The position numbers and the translations under genes are program-made. This document shows, piece by piece, positions 1 through 9,445 of a stretch of DNA of 64,000 nt. Source of the DNA: Sphingomonas folli (GTDB lineage: Bacteria; Pseudomonadota; Alphaproteobacteria; Sphingomonadales; Sphingomonadaceae); contig NZ_JAHXZL010000013.1 of NCBI RefSeq assembly GCF_019429525.1, positions 1 through 64,000 on the forward strand, in the 5' to 3' direction. The first letter of the stretch is position 1. Every line of letters starts with the position of its first letter. Under the pieces are notes generated by a model. It was not told the origin of the DNA and did not search any database. It worked only from the letters and a program-made list of their open reading frames with translations.

Positions 1-346
1 GCCAGCGCGGGGGCGCCCGCGCGGGCGTCTCCCGCAGCGGCCGGGCGGCCGGCGCGGGCGCGACGACCGCCGCGACCGCCGCGAGCGCCACCGCGGCGAC
101 GGCGGCGAGCGGCGCGGCGAGCGCGGCGAAGGCGCAGGGCTGGTCGGGCGCGCCATGATGCGCCGGGGAGTCGCCGTGGGCGCGATGCGCCGCCGGCGCG
201 ACGCCGGGGCAGGTGACCAGCGCGAGCGGGTGTGCCGGGCTCAGCATATAGCCGGCCGGGACGAGCAGCCGCACCGCGAGCGCCGCCGCCACCAGCCACA
301 GGGCCAGGCGCGGGAAGCGGTCGAGGAGCCGGCGGAGCGACGTCAC
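1..346 (-). CDS. DUF2946-like small membrane protein (partial)
   Basis: The minus strand is open from a GTG at 346 to the window edge, about 115 residues, with no stop reached. The N-terminus is basic and is followed by a hydrophobic segment that ends in LLVPAGYMLSP. Next come a cysteine (VTCPG) and a His-rich stretch (HRAHGDSPAHHGAPDQPC), then an Ala/Val-rich membrane segment. An early R-x-LVPAGYM-type motif, a Cys-Pro and a His-rich middle before a second membrane span are typical of DUF2946 proteins, which often sit near TonB receptor or copper/cobalt genes. Function is unknown. The GTG start is chosen because no in-frame ATG was found just upstream. The C-terminus lies outside the window. 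Confidence 0.5.
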   Translation of the reverse strand, partial: MTSLRRLLDRFPRLALWLVAAALAVRLLVPAGYMLSPAHPLALVTCPGVAPAAHRAHGDSPAHHGAPDQPCAFAALAAPLAAVAAVALAAVAAVVAPAPAARPLRETPARAPPRW

Positions 347-440
347 GCCCGCGGGCGTAGGCGGGTGAGCGGCCGCGCGCAACGATGGCGAGCCAGTGGA
401 GGTGGCGGGTGGACCCCGTCCGATCGGCCAGAGTCGTGCT

Positions 441-577
441 GATCCTCCCCGGCACGGGGAGGGGGACCAGCCGCAGGCTGGTGGAGGGGGGCCTCCGCAT
501 ACGAGCCGGGTCGTGGGCGGCGAACCCCCTCCACCCCCGGCTGCGTCGGCGGTCCCCTCCCCGTGCCGGGGAGGATC
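441..577. repeat. Extragenic double-palindrome repeat, copy 1
   Basis: The element begins GATCCTCCCC and ends GGGGAGGATC, so its outer ends are inverted copies. Inside are a CCAGCCGCAGGCTGG palindrome and CCTCCACC-type repeats. Closely related copies occur at 56634-56827 and 59851-59989, all in non-coding DNA. Here it fills most of the gap between the DUF2946-like gene and the 3' end of the LysR gene. Such elements are common extragenic repeats in sphingomonad genomes. It may fold as a long hairpin and help end transcription. Confidence 0.75.
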
Positions 578-590
578 TGGGAACACTCCT

Positions 591-1520
591 TCAGATGTCC
601 CCCAGGCCCGTCTCCCCCGCGTCGCCGCGCCCCTCGGCGACGAACTGCGCGAGCAGCCACGACGCCGCCGGCCCCGGCGGCGAGTCGCGTCGCCAGATCG
701 TGCCGAAGCGATAGATCCCCCCGGGGTGATCGGGCAGCGCCAGCCGCACCAGCGTGCCCGCGACCAGGTCGTCCGCCACCATCGGCAGCGGCATGTTGCC
801 CCAGCCGATCCCCTCGCGCAGCAGCGCGTGCTTGGCGCCGAGGTCCGCGAGCCGCCACGTCTGGTGGCTCACCACCGCGAAGTCGCGCCCCTCGGTGAAG
901 CGCGACCGGTCGCTCAGCACCAGCTGGGTATAGCCGCGCACCGCCCCCGGCGCGATCGCGGTCATGCGGCCGAGCGGGTGGTCGGGCGCCGCCACCGGCA
1001 CCATCGCCAGCGCGCCCGCCGCCTCGCACTCCAGCCCCTCCACGCCCGCGGCGAGCGGCCCCGACACGCCGATCGCGGCGGCGCGGTCGAGCACCATCGC
1101 CGCCACCGCGCCCAGCGCCTCGACGTGAAGCCGCAGCGCCACCGTCGGATATTCGCGCGCGAAGCCGCGCAGCACGCGCCCCAGCCGCTCGGCGGGCAGC
1201 ATCACGTCGACCGCGAGCACCACCTCGGCCTCCAGCCCCTGGAGCAGCCCGCGCGCCTTCGCCCGCAGCCCGTCGATCCCGGCGCCGACCGCGCGCGCCT
1301 CGGCCAGCACCGCGCGCCCCGCCTCGGTCAGCACCGGGCGGCGTGTGCCCTCGCGCTCGAACAGGGTGAGCCCGAGCTGCGCCTCGAGGTTCGCCACGCC
1401 GTAGCTGATCACCGAGACCGCACGGTTCAGCTTGCGCGCCGCGGCGCCGAAACTGCCCTCGTCGACGATCGCGAGGAAGATCCGCAGCTGGTCGAAGGTC
1501 GGGGTGCCGGGCTCGCTCAC
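591..1520 (-). CDS. LysR-family transcriptional regulator
   Basis: This is a 309-residue LysR-type regulator. The N-terminal winged helix-turn-helix is clear at about residues 6-65 (FLAIVDEGSFGAAARKLNR, then LEAQLGLTLFERE). A substrate-binding domain follows from about 90 to the end. The GTG start at 1520 is preceded by GAGGAAG at good spacing, and a longer reading upstream would run antisense through the pirin gene. It is divergent from the pirin gene at 1635, with about 114 bp between them. E. coli yhaJ-yhaK also pairs a LysR regulator with a pirin, so control of the pirin gene is likely, but the inducer cannot be read from the sequence. Confidence 0.9.
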   Translation of the reverse strand: MSEPGTPTFDQLRIFLAIVDEGSFGAAARKLNRAVSVISYGVANLEAQLGLTLFEREGTRRPVLTEAGRAVLAEARAVGAGIDGLRAKARGLLQGLEAEVVLAVDVMLPAERLGRVLRGFAREYPTVALRLHVEALGAVAAMVLDRAAAIGVSGPLAAGVEGLECEAAGALAMVPVAAPDHPLGRMTAIAPGAVRGYTQLVLSDRSRFTEGRDFAVVSHQTWRLADLGAKHALLREGIGWGNMPLPMVADDLVAGTLVRLALPDHPGGIYRFGTIWRRDSPPGPAASWLLAQFVAEGRGDAGETGLGDI

Positions 1521-1634
1521 TGTTCCACTTCCTCGAACATCGCGGACGATTTTATCCGGCTGAACGCGAGGGCCGGCAAGCCCTAGATCGTCGCCTTGCA
1601 CCGGCCCCCCCGCCGGTCGACGGGAGTAAGTAGC

Positions 1635-2333
1635 ATGATCGATCTCCGCCCCCTCGCCTCGCTCGGCGGCGCCGACCACGGCTGGCTCGACGCCAAGCAT
1701 CATTTCTCGTTCGGCGGCTATCACGACCCGGCGCGCACCCATTGGGGCAACCTGCGCGTGTGGAACGACGACACGATCGCGCCCAAGACGGGCTTCCCGC
1801 CGCACCCGCACCGCGACATGGAGATCATCACCTATGTCCGCGAGGGCGCGATCACGCACCAGGACAATCTCGGCAACGCCGGCCGCACCGAGGCGGGCGA
1901 CGTGCAGGTGATGAGCGCGGGCACGGGCATCCGCCACGCCGAATATAACATGGAGGACGTGACGACCCGCATCTTCCAGATCTGGATCGTGCCGACGCGC
2001 ACCGGGGACCAGCCGCAATGGGGCGCCAAGCCCTTCCCCAGAGGCGAGCGCTCGGGTCAGTTCGTCACGCTCGCCAGCGGCTACGACGGCGACGGCGACG
2101 CGCTGCCGATCCGCACCGACGCGCGCGTGGTCGGCGCGACGCTGCGCCGGGGCGAGCGCGCCGACTATCCGCTGGGGCGCGACCGCAAGGCCTATCTGGT
2201 GCCCGCCACCGGCGCGGTCGAGATCGACGGCGTGCGGGTCAACGCGCGCGACGGCGCCGCGATCAGCGACGTGGACGTGCTGAGCGTGACCGCGCTGGAG
2301 GACAGCGAGCTGGTGCTGGTCGACGCCGCCTGA
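1635..2333 (+). CDS. Pirin family protein (YhaK-like)
   Basis: This is a 232-residue bicupin of the pirin family. The N-terminal cupin carries the metal-binding pattern: HPHRDMEIITYV, then the ITHQDNLGN segment, then GTGIRHAEYN with the third His and the Glu. The second cupin half is more diverged. Pirins bind iron, and some are quercetinase-like dioxygenases or redox sensors. The ATG at 1635 starts the conserved region, and an upstream in-frame ATG gives only low-complexity sequence. It is divergent from the LysR regulator, which probably controls it. The enzymatic substrate is not determined. Confidence 0.92.
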   Translation: MIDLRPLASLGGADHGWLDAKHHFSFGGYHDPARTHWGNLRVWNDDTIAPKTGFPPHPHRDMEIITYVREGAITHQDNLGNAGRTEAGDVQVMSAGTGIRHAEYNMEDVTTRIFQIWIVPTRTGDQPQWGAKPFPRGERSGQFVTLASGYDGDGDALPIRTDARVVGATLRRGERADYPLGRDRKAYLVPATGAVEIDGVRVNARDGAAISDVDVLSVTALEDSELVLVDAA

Positions 2334-2342
2334 GCTCGGCCG

Positions 2343-2367
2343 CGGCGCGCTCCGCCCGGGCGCGCCG
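2343..2367. terminator. GC-rich hairpin between convergent genes
   Basis: CGGCGCGC and GCGCGCCG form a perfect 8-bp stem around a 9-nt loop, directly between the stop of the pirin gene and the stop of the RMF-like gene. There is no T-run on either side, so it is only a candidate two-way terminator. Confidence 0.4.
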
Positions 2368-2368
2368 C

Positions 2369-2584
2369 TCAGCCGACGCGGTCGCCGCGCCCCGCGCTGA
2401 AGCCGCGCAGCCACTCGGCGCGCTCGCGCGCGACCAGGGTCGCGCGATAGGGGCAGTCGTCGTGGTGGCCGCGCGGGTCGGCGGCGCGGCGCCAGCCCGC
2501 GTTATAGGGCGTGGCATCCGCCGCGGGCTCGGCCGAGCGCGCGGTCGGTGCCGCGGTACCGGGGGTCGGGGTCGGGCGGGCCAT
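2369..2584 (-). CDS. RMF/CrpP-family small protein
   Basis: This small protein has about 71 residues. The C-terminal half reads YNAGWRRAADPRG, then HDDCPY, then RERAEWLRGFSAGR. This matches the ribosome modulation factor / CrpP pattern: a Gly-rich start, a conserved Cys-Pro-Tyr, and an Arg-x-x-Trp-x-x-Gly-Phe end. RMF dimerises ribosomes in stationary phase; alphaproteobacterial members are mostly uncharacterised. The N-terminus is Pro/Thr-rich and probably disordered. I chose the ATG at 2584 because GGAGG lies 5 nt upstream; ATGs at 2629 and 2596 are weaker alternatives. It is convergent with the pirin gene. Confidence 0.72.
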   Translation of the reverse strand: MARPTPTPGTAAPTARSAEPAADATPYNAGWRRAADPRGHHDDCPYRATLVARERAEWLRGFSAGRGDRVG

Positions 2585-3057
2585 CGGTGCCTCCATCGGC
2601 GTGGGCCCGGCACCGCCGCGCTCGATCATGACTCACCCGCACGTCGCCGCGCGCGCTCACCTCGCCCTGGCGGCGTGCCCGACGGGTCGCGCGAGGATAC
2701 CGGAGCCCTGACACGGATCAACTGATCTGTGTGAGCGACGCGGCTCGTTCCCCGCGCTGGTGCGCCCCGTCCGCCGACGTGCGCCGACGGCATCGCCGCG
2801 GCACCGCATGGCGGCGGCGGGCAGGTGTCACCTTTGTACATCAGCGGGTGCGCGGACTCATCGCACTGTCAAATTGGTATTGTTTCGGCCCTGACATCAT
2901 GACAGCATGGTGACTACCAACACGGGAGGGAGCGGGTCCGCCGCGCGGCAATGGCATCAGCCAGCCGCGCGCGTGCGGCCGCGGGAAGGTCGCGCCACAG
3001 CGGCCGCGCGCGCGCACGTCTTTCCCGCGCTCGTTGGGAAACGAAGGGGAAGACATC
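2585..3057. other. Long intergenic region before a TonB receptor
   Basis: These 473 bases separate two divergent genes and contain no convincing open frame. The part nearest the receptor (about 2860-2920) is AT-richer and probably holds its promoter. It also has inverted CTGTCA (2866-2871) and TGACAG (2900-2905) blocks. The other notable signal is the palindrome at 2708-2735. Confidence 0.5.
2708..2735. promoter_or_regulatory. Near-perfect palindrome, possible operator
   Basis: Two 12-base arms (CTGACACGGATC and GATCTGTGTGAG) flank a 4-base spacer, with 10 of 12 positions pairing. It lies about 120 bp upstream of the RMF-like start and 320 bp upstream of the TonB receptor. There is no T-run, so an operator is more likely than a terminator. 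The binding protein is unknown. Confidence 0.35.
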
Positions 3058-6000
3058 ATGATGTTCAGGGGAATGCTCGCCGCGTCGTGCTGCGCGGCGG
3101 CGCTGGTGGCGCTGCCGGCCGCGGCGCAGGTCACCACCGACAGCGCGACGAACACCGACCAGGGCACTTCCCCGGATGCCGCCCCAAATAACGGATCGCC
3201 GATCGGCGACCCGGTCGCCTCCGCCAAGCTCGCCGCGGACGTGCAGCGCGCGGGCGAGGCCGATGCCAGCAGCGACAGCGGCGACGTGGTCGTCACCGGC
3301 ACGCGCATCGTCCGCCCCAACAACCGCTCGGCCGCGCCGATCGTCACCGCCACCGCCGCCGACATCGCGGCGCAGGGCGCCACCACGATCGAGGAGGTGG
3401 TCAACCGCCTGCCCCAGGTACAGGTGAACTCCGAGCAGAATTTCAGCGACTCCGAGGGGCGCCAGCGGATCAAGCTGCGCAGCCTGGGCTATGAGCGCAC
3501 GCTGATGCTGATCGACGGGCTGCGCATCGGCCTGCCGAACACCGTCGACGTCGGCATCATCCCCACCGCGCTGGTCGAGCGGATCGACCTGCTGACCGGC
3601 GGCGCCTCGTCGGTATACGGCTCCGACGCGGTCTCGGGCGTCGTCAACTTCGTGCTGAAGAAGAACTTCACCGGCGTCCGCATCGACGGCAACTACAGCT
3701 TCTTCAACCACGACAACCGCAGCAGCGCGATCACCGCCGCGGCCGAGCGCGCGGGCTTCAACGCGGTCGACGGGATGAGCAACGACGGCGGCCGCGCCGA
3801 CGTCAGCCTCGCCGCGGGCGCCGACCTGTTCGACGGCCGCGTCAACCTCACCAGCTTCATCAACTATCGCCAGTCGAACCTGGTGCGGCTGGTCGACCGC
3901 TCGAACAGCGTCTGCGAGGTGACCCAGCCGAGCAACACCGCGCCGCTGTCGTGCACGCGCGCCAGCTACACGGCCGCGGGCACGATCATCCCGCAGGCGG
4001 GCGCCAACGCCGGGCGTCAGTTCGTCAACAACCCCAACGGCGACGGCACCTTCATCCCGATCAACAGCGGCCCCGCGGGGACGTCGGCCAACCCCTATGA
4101 CGACTGGGCCTCGCAGCGTCCGTTCAACCGGGTGAACGTCGGCGGCTTCCTCACCGCCGAGCTCACCTCCGACATCGAGCTGTACAGCAACGTGCTGTTC
4201 TATCGCGACAAGTCGTACAACACCCAGCTCAACCGCAACTTCAGCTACACGGCGTACGGCAGCGACCCCTTCCAGGTGAACTGCGACAACCCGTTCCTCT
4301 CGTCGTCGCAGGCGCAGGTGCTGTGCGGTACCAACGCCGGGGTGGCGGGGGCCTATGCCCCGCTCGACGTGCGCTACCGCTTCGACGGGCTGCCGCTCGT
4401 GCGCCAGAAGTTCACCAACGAGGGGTATCGCATCGTCGCCGGGCTGCGCGGCAAGGGCTTCGACGACGTCTGGTCCTATGACATCGCCGGGATGCTGTCG
4501 CGCGCGCGGCTCGACACGATCGACGTGCCCTTCGCGCAGTTCACCAACATCAACCGCTCGCTCGACGTGGTGAACGTCAACGGCACGCCGACCTGCCGCT
4601 CGGTGGTCAACGGCAGCGATCCCAGCTGCGTGCCGTTCAACGCCTTCGTCCCGTTCAACCGCGACCAGGCCACCAACGACTATCTCTACGGCGGCAGCGT
4701 CGGCGGCGCGACCGGCGGGATCAGCACGCGCATCCCGCGGCTGCTCCAGTTCCTCGGCACGGTCAGCGGCGACCTCGGCAAATACGGCGTCACCTCGCCG
4801 CTCGCACAGCAGGGCGTCGCGCTCGCGCTGGGCGCCGAATATCGCGAGGAGATGGAGCGGACGATCGTCAACCAGATCTTCATCGACAACAACGGCGGGC
4901 AGAACCAGCGCGTCACGCAGAACATCTTCGAGGCCAACGCCGAGATCCAGGCGCCGCTCGTCGAGGACCAGTCCTGGACGCGGCTGCTCCAGGTCAACGG
5001 CGGCTACCGCGTGTCGAAGTACAACCGGCTCGCGGGCAAGTTCGATACCTGGAAGATCGAGGGACTGTGGTCGCCGGTATCGGACATCACCTTCCGCGCC
5101 TCGTACAACAAATCGCAGGCGGCGCCCGGCGTCGGCGCCGCGGCGGGGGCGAGCAACATCACGTGGAACCAGGGCTTCTACGCCGATCCCTGCGCGCCGC
5201 GCGTCGATCCCAGCAACCCCAACGGGCCGCGGCTCGGGCCGCTCGGCACCGCCGCGCAGTGCGCCAACACCGGCCTGCCCGCCAACCTGTACGGCAGCCC
5301 GACGCTGGTCTGCCCCGACGACCGCTGCACCGTGCGCGAGGGCGGCTTCAACCTCACGCCGGAGACCGCGTTCACCAAGACGTTCGGCGTGGTGCTGCGC
5401 CCGCGCTTCCTCCCGGGGCTGACCGTCTCGGTCGATCGCTGGCTGATCGACCTGAAGGACCAGCTGGTGTTCCTCCAGCCGCAGGACATCATCAACGAGT
5501 GTCTCAACAGCGGGCTCGACTATTTCTGCCGGGCGATCATCCGCAACCCGACCACGGGCACGCTATCGAGCTCGCCCGCGACCAGCCCGGCGACCGGCTG
5601 GGTCGCGCGCGGTTCGTCGAACGGCTATACCGAGCAGTCCCACGGCTGGGACTTCCAGGGCCAGTACAACCTCGGCCTCGGCAATTATGGTAAGCTCGAC
5701 ATGAGCTTCAACGGCACGCTGATGACGCGCAACGGCGGCCAGGCCTCGCCCGCGGCGATCAAGCGCAACTGCACGGGCTATTTCGGCTCTGGTTGCGGCG
5801 AGAGCCTGCCCCGCTGGGCGCACCAGCTGCGCACCACCTGGACCGCGCCGGACAGCAGCACCAGCGTCTCGGTCAACTGGCGCCACCGTGGGGCCATGCC
5901 GCTGACCTTCTACGCGCCCGAGGACACCGGCATCCCGCAGCAGGACGAGAGCGCGCGGCGCGACCAGTTCCCCGGCATCGGCGCGTACAATTGGATCGAT

Positions 6001-6186
6001 CTCGCGCTGGCGTTCGACATCAACAGGCAGATGACGTTCCGCATCGCCGCCAACAACCTGCTCGATCGCGACCCGCCGATCGTGCCCGACAGCCGCTCGA
6101 CCATCGGGCTGCTGCGCGGCAACACGATCATGGCCTATGACCTGCTCGGCCGCCAGATCGTCGCGGGCGTGTCGCTGCGACTCTGA
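3058..6186 (+). CDS. TonB-dependent receptor
   Basis: This 1042-residue outer-membrane receptor should import a scarce ligand using TonB energy. The start ATG at 3058 is preceded by a GAAGGGGAAG-type ribosome site and opens a signal peptide ending in LPAAAQ. A Ser/Asp-rich linker leads to a TonB-box-like VVVTGTRIVRP at about 85. The plug follows, with LMLIDGLRIG and SVYGSDAVSGVVNFVLKK, then a long beta-barrel ending in GVSLRL. Plug motifs and length fit the large sphingomonad receptors. There is no transport or enzyme gene beside it to name the ligand. A hairpin and repeat follow the stop codon. Confidence 0.92.
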   Translation: MMFRGMLAASCCAAALVALPAAAQVTTDSATNTDQGTSPDAAPNNGSPIGDPVASAKLAADVQRAGEADASSDSGDVVVTGTRIVRPNNRSAAPIVTATAADIAAQGATTIEEVVNRLPQVQVNSEQNFSDSEGRQRIKLRSLGYERTLMLIDGLRIGLPNTVDVGIIPTALVERIDLLTGGASSVYGSDAVSGVVNFVLKKNFTGVRIDGNYSFFNHDNRSSAITAAAERAGFNAVDGMSNDGGRADVSLAAGADLFDGRVNLTSFINYRQSNLVRLVDRSNSVCEVTQPSNTAPLSCTRASYTAAGTIIPQAGANAGRQFVNNPNGDGTFIPINSGPAGTSANPYDDWASQRPFNRVNVGGFLTAELTSDIELYSNVLFYRDKSYNTQLNRNFSYTAYGSDPFQVNCDNPFLSSSQAQVLCGTNAGVAGAYAPLDVRYRFDGLPLVRQKFTNEGYRIVAGLRGKGFDDVWSYDIAGMLSRARLDTIDVPFAQFTNINRSLDVVNVNGTPTCRSVVNGSDPSCVPFNAFVPFNRDQATNDYLYGGSVGGATGGISTRIPRLLQFLGTVSGDLGKYGVTSPLAQQGVALALGAEYREEMERTIVNQIFIDNNGGQNQRVTQNIFEANAEIQAPLVEDQSWTRLLQVNGGYRVSKYNRLAGKFDTWKIEGLWSPVSDITFRASYNKSQAAPGVGAAAGASNITWNQGFYADPCAPRVDPSNPNGPRLGPLGTAAQCANTGLPANLYGSPTLVCPDDRCTVREGGFNLTPETAFTKTFGVVLRPRFLPGLTVSVDRWLIDLKDQLVFLQPQDIINECLNSGLDYFCRAIIRNPTTGTLSSSPATSPATGWVARGSSNGYTEQSHGWDFQGQYNLGLGNYGKLDMSFNGTLMTRNGGQASPAAIKRNCTGYFGSGCGESLPRWAHQLRTTWTAPDSSTSVSVNWRHRGAMPLTFYAPEDTGIPQQDESARRDQFPGIGAYNWIDLALAFDINRQMTFRIAANNLLDRDPPIVPDSRSTIGLLRGNTIMAYDLLGRQIVAGVSLRL

Positions 6187-6191
6187 GGGGG

Positions 6192-6320
6192 GGCGGCCCA
6201 GGGGTGCGCGCGCCCCTGGGCGCCCTGTCGACCCGGGCCGGGGACGTGCTCCGGCGAAGGTGGGAGCCCGGGGCCACGCGGGCGACGGCCCTGGCCCTGG
6301 GCTCCTGCTGCGGCAGGAGC
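6192..6320. repeat. Hairpin array with GCTCCTGC/GCAGGAGC repeat
   Basis: CCCAGGGG (6197-6204) pairs with CCCCTGGG (6213-6220) to form a strong stem just after the receptor stop. Further on, GCTCCTGC and GCAGGAGC (6301-6320) form a perfect 8-bp stem with a 4-base loop. The second stem is repeated at 29313-29332, again behind a gene, so this is a dispersed extragenic palindrome. The first stem could act as a terminator, although no T-run follows. Confidence 0.65.
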
Positions 6321-6569
6321 ACGGTCCAACCACATGGATCGCGCGCCGGATGACGCGACGATCGCCGAGCGCCCGCACCATCGCTGGCGCCCCCGCCGGC
6401 GCACCCGCGATCGGTGCCTGTCATCGACGTGTCTTATTTACCACAATCTTCTGAAATTATCTGTCGCCGGCCATCTCGCGCCGCAAATAACCTTGCCGTC
6501 CACCCCTGCCGCTCTGCAGCATCGTGTCCGACAGGCGCCGGACAAGGCGCCGCAGCACAGGGAAGACCC

Positions 6570-9437
6570 ATGAAGCGTTCGCTCGCCCGACGTCACCGCC
6601 TGCTCGCCCCCAGCCTCGTCGCGCTCGTCGCCGCGGCGCTGCCCGCCACCGCGCACGCCCAGGCCGCGCCCGAGCAGGACGCCGCCCAGATCGCCGCGCA
6701 GACCGGCGAGGACGTCGTCGTCACCGGCTCGCGCATCCGCCGCGACCCGCTCGACAACCCCTCCCCCGTCGTCACCGTCGACGAGGCCGCGATCGCCAAG
6801 ACCGGCCTGTCCTCGATCGCCGACGTGCTGCAGCGCATCCCCGCCTCCTCGGGCGGGCTCAACTCCAAGTTCAACAACTCGGGCAACCTCGGCAACCCGC
6901 CCGACGGCGGCGGCGTCGGCGCCGGCTCGGCCGCGATCGACCTGCGCTATCTCGGCGCCAAGCGCACGCTCGTGCTGGTCGACGGGCTGCGCTACGTCAA
7001 CGGCGCCAGCGCCAGCGGCATTCCCGGCACGGTCGACCTCAACTCGATCCCCGACGTGATGATCCAGCGCGTCGAGGTGCTCCAGTCCGCGGCGTCCGCG
7101 CTGTACGGGTCGGACGCGATCGGCGGCGTCGTCAACATCATCACGCGCTCGGGCCAGAAGGGCTTCCGCGCGCAGGCGCAATACGGCCAGTATCTCGGCG
7201 AGAACGACGGCGGCACGCAGAACTACCAGCTGAGCTGGGGCGGCGGCAGCGACCGCGTCCACCTCGACGTCGGCGGCTTCTACACCAAGCAGGATCCGGT
7301 CAGCGCCGCCGACCGCGACATCTCGCAATTCCCCAACCCCGGCCAGACCAGCTGCACCGACGAGATCGGCGGCTGCTCCAGCTTCACCCCGTCCGGCCGC
7401 TTCGTCGTCAACGGCCAGAACATCACGCTGCGCGCGCCGGTGACCGGCCGCCGCCCGGTCTATGACCCGACGCTGGCGACCGGCGACTTCAAGCAGTTCA
7501 CCGCCGCGGACCGGTTCAACTTCGCGCCGTACAATTATTTCCTGACGCCGAACGAGCGCTACGGCGGCTTCGCCAACGCGCGCGCCGAGTTCACCGACTG
7601 GTTCAACGTCCGCGTCAAGGCGGTGTGGAACCACCGCCAGTCGCAGAACCGCGCCGCCTTCCTGCCGCTCGGCCTCGGGCCCGACATCGGCAACGGCAAC
7701 CTGCTCGACACGATCACGATCGACGCGACCAACCCGTACAATCCCTTCGGCGTGTCGCTGGTGCCGGGGCAGAATTACAACGCGATCTACCGCCGTCTGG
7801 TCGAGGCGGGGCAGCGCACCTACAGCCAGTCGGTCGACACCTTCTCGGTCACCGGCACGATCGACGGCAAGTTCCAGCTGTTCGGCAAGAACTGGTATTA
7901 TGACGCTAACGCGGTGGCGGCCACCAACGACGCGCACCAGCTGTTCACCGGCAACGTCAACGGCGCGCGGCTCGCGCAGGCGCTCGGCCCGGTCAGCCAG
8001 TGCACCGGCGCGTGCGTGCCGTTCAACATCTTCGGCGGCGAGGGCTCGATCACGCCCGAGATGCTCGCCTTCGTCGGCTTCGACGAGCGCTCGCGCAGCC
8101 AGCAGCGGCTCAACGACTTCACCTTCAACCTGTCGGGCGAGCTGTTCGACCTGCCCGGCGGTCCGGTCGGCGTCGCGGCCGGGTACGAGCATCGCTATCA
8201 GCAGGGCAGCTTCACCCCGGACCCGGTGATCCAGGCGGGCCTGGGCGCCGACATCCCCGCGCAGGCGGCGCGCGGCGCCTTCAACGTCGACGAGGTCTAT
8301 GGCGAGCTGCGCGTGCCGCTGATCCGCGACGTGCCGTTCCTGCGCCTGGTCGAGCTCAACGGCGCGGTGCGTCACTCCAATTTCTCCACCTACGGCGGCA
8401 ACACCACCTACTCGGGCGGCGCGCTGTGGAAGCCGGTGAACGACCTGCTGCTGCGCGGCCAATATGCCGAGAGCTACCGCGCCGCCTCGATCGGCGAGCT
8501 GTTCGGCGCGCAGTCGCGCTTCGACCAACCGCTCGCCGACCCGTGCAGCAACATCGCCGGCTCGCCCTACCAGACCTCGGGGACGGTTCGCGCCAACTGC
8601 ACCGCCAACGGCGTGCCCGCCAGCGGCAGCTACGCCGAGCCGACCGGCCAGCTGCCGATCCTGACCGGCGGCAACGCCGCGCTCGCGCCCGAGACCGCCA
8701 AGACCTGGGTGTTCGGCGGCGTCTACAGCCCCGCCTGGGCGCGCACCGGCTTCGCCAGCGCGCTCAGCCTCGAGGTCAATTACTATGACATCAAGGTGGA
8801 CGGCGCGATCGCCTCGATCCCGGCCGACACGCTGCTCAACCGCTGCGCGCAGACGGGTGACTCGCTCTCCTGCGCCTCGGTCGTGCGCGCGCCGAGCGGC
8901 GTGATCACCGCGATCAACGGTATCCTGCTCAACACCGGCGGAATCCGCACCCGCGGGGTCGACGCCACGTTCACGCTGCGCACGCAGCCGACCGGCGCCG
9001 GCACATTCGGCCTGTCGGTGAGCGGCAACTACCTGCTGAAGTACGAGGAGATCGTCCCCGCCACCGACGGCACGACGACGACCGACTACACCGGCACCGA
9101 GCGCGGCAGCCCCGACCAGGCCTATCCGCACTTCAAGGGCCAGGCGACGCTCGACTGGGACATCGGCCCGGTCGCGGCGGCCTTCACCGGCCGCTACATC
9201 GACGACGTGGTCGAGAGCCAGGGCGGCAACAGGCTGAAGAGCCGCTTCTACGGCGACGTCCAGCTCTCGTTCCGTCCGTCCTGGCTCGACGAGAAGATCG
9301 GGCTGACGCTCGGCGTCAACAACGTCTTCGACACCGACCCGCCCGCCTGCTTCTCGTGCAGCCTCAACAACTACGACCCGACCACCTATGACGTGCCCGG
9401 CCGCTTCGGCTATGCGCGGCTGAGCTACGGCTTCTGA
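6570..9437 (+). CDS. TonB-dependent receptor
   Basis: This is a second outer-membrane receptor, 955 residues. The ATG at 6570 has GGGAAGA upstream and opens a signal peptide ending near TAHAQ. The TonB-box region VVVTGSRIRRDPLDNPSPV is at about residue 50. The plug includes TLVLVDGLRYVNG and SALYGSDAIGGVVNIITR. A 22-strand-type barrel follows, ending in YARLSYGF with the usual terminal aromatic residue. It resembles the neighbouring receptor in type but not closely in sequence. The upstream gap has an AT-rich patch at about 6430-6500 that is the likely promoter region. The ligand is unknown. Confidence 0.92.
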   Translation: MKRSLARRHRLLAPSLVALVAAALPATAHAQAAPEQDAAQIAAQTGEDVVVTGSRIRRDPLDNPSPVVTVDEAAIAKTGLSSIADVLQRIPASSGGLNSKFNNSGNLGNPPDGGGVGAGSAAIDLRYLGAKRTLVLVDGLRYVNGASASGIPGTVDLNSIPDVMIQRVEVLQSAASALYGSDAIGGVVNIITRSGQKGFRAQAQYGQYLGENDGGTQNYQLSWGGGSDRVHLDVGGFYTKQDPVSAADRDISQFPNPGQTSCTDEIGGCSSFTPSGRFVVNGQNITLRAPVTGRRPVYDPTLATGDFKQFTAADRFNFAPYNYFLTPNERYGGFANARAEFTDWFNVRVKAVWNHRQSQNRAAFLPLGLGPDIGNGNLLDTITIDATNPYNPFGVSLVPGQNYNAIYRRLVEAGQRTYSQSVDTFSVTGTIDGKFQLFGKNWYYDANAVAATNDAHQLFTGNVNGARLAQALGPVSQCTGACVPFNIFGGEGSITPEMLAFVGFDERSRSQQRLNDFTFNLSGELFDLPGGPVGVAAGYEHRYQQGSFTPDPVIQAGLGADIPAQAARGAFNVDEVYGELRVPLIRDVPFLRLVELNGAVRHSNFSTYGGNTTYSGGALWKPVNDLLLRGQYAESYRAASIGELFGAQSRFDQPLADPCSNIAGSPYQTSGTVRANCTANGVPASGSYAEPTGQLPILTGGNAALAPETAKTWVFGGVYSPAWARTGFASALSLEVNYYDIKVDGAIASIPADTLLNRCAQTGDSLSCASVVRAPSGVITAINGILLNTGGIRTRGVDATFTLRTQPTGAGTFGLSVSGNYLLKYEEIVPATDGTTTTDYTGTERGSPDQAYPHFKGQATLDWDIGPVAAAFTGRYIDDVVESQGGNRLKSRFYGDVQLSFRPSWLDEKIGLTLGVNNVFDTDPPACFSCSLNNYDPTTYDVPGRFGYARLSYGF

Positions 9438-9445
9438 CCCGCGGT

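Noticed and set aside
1521..2414. Upstream extension of the LysR frame
   Set aside because: It runs antisense through the pirin gene; the GTG at 1520 has a good ribosome site and begins the conserved HTH.
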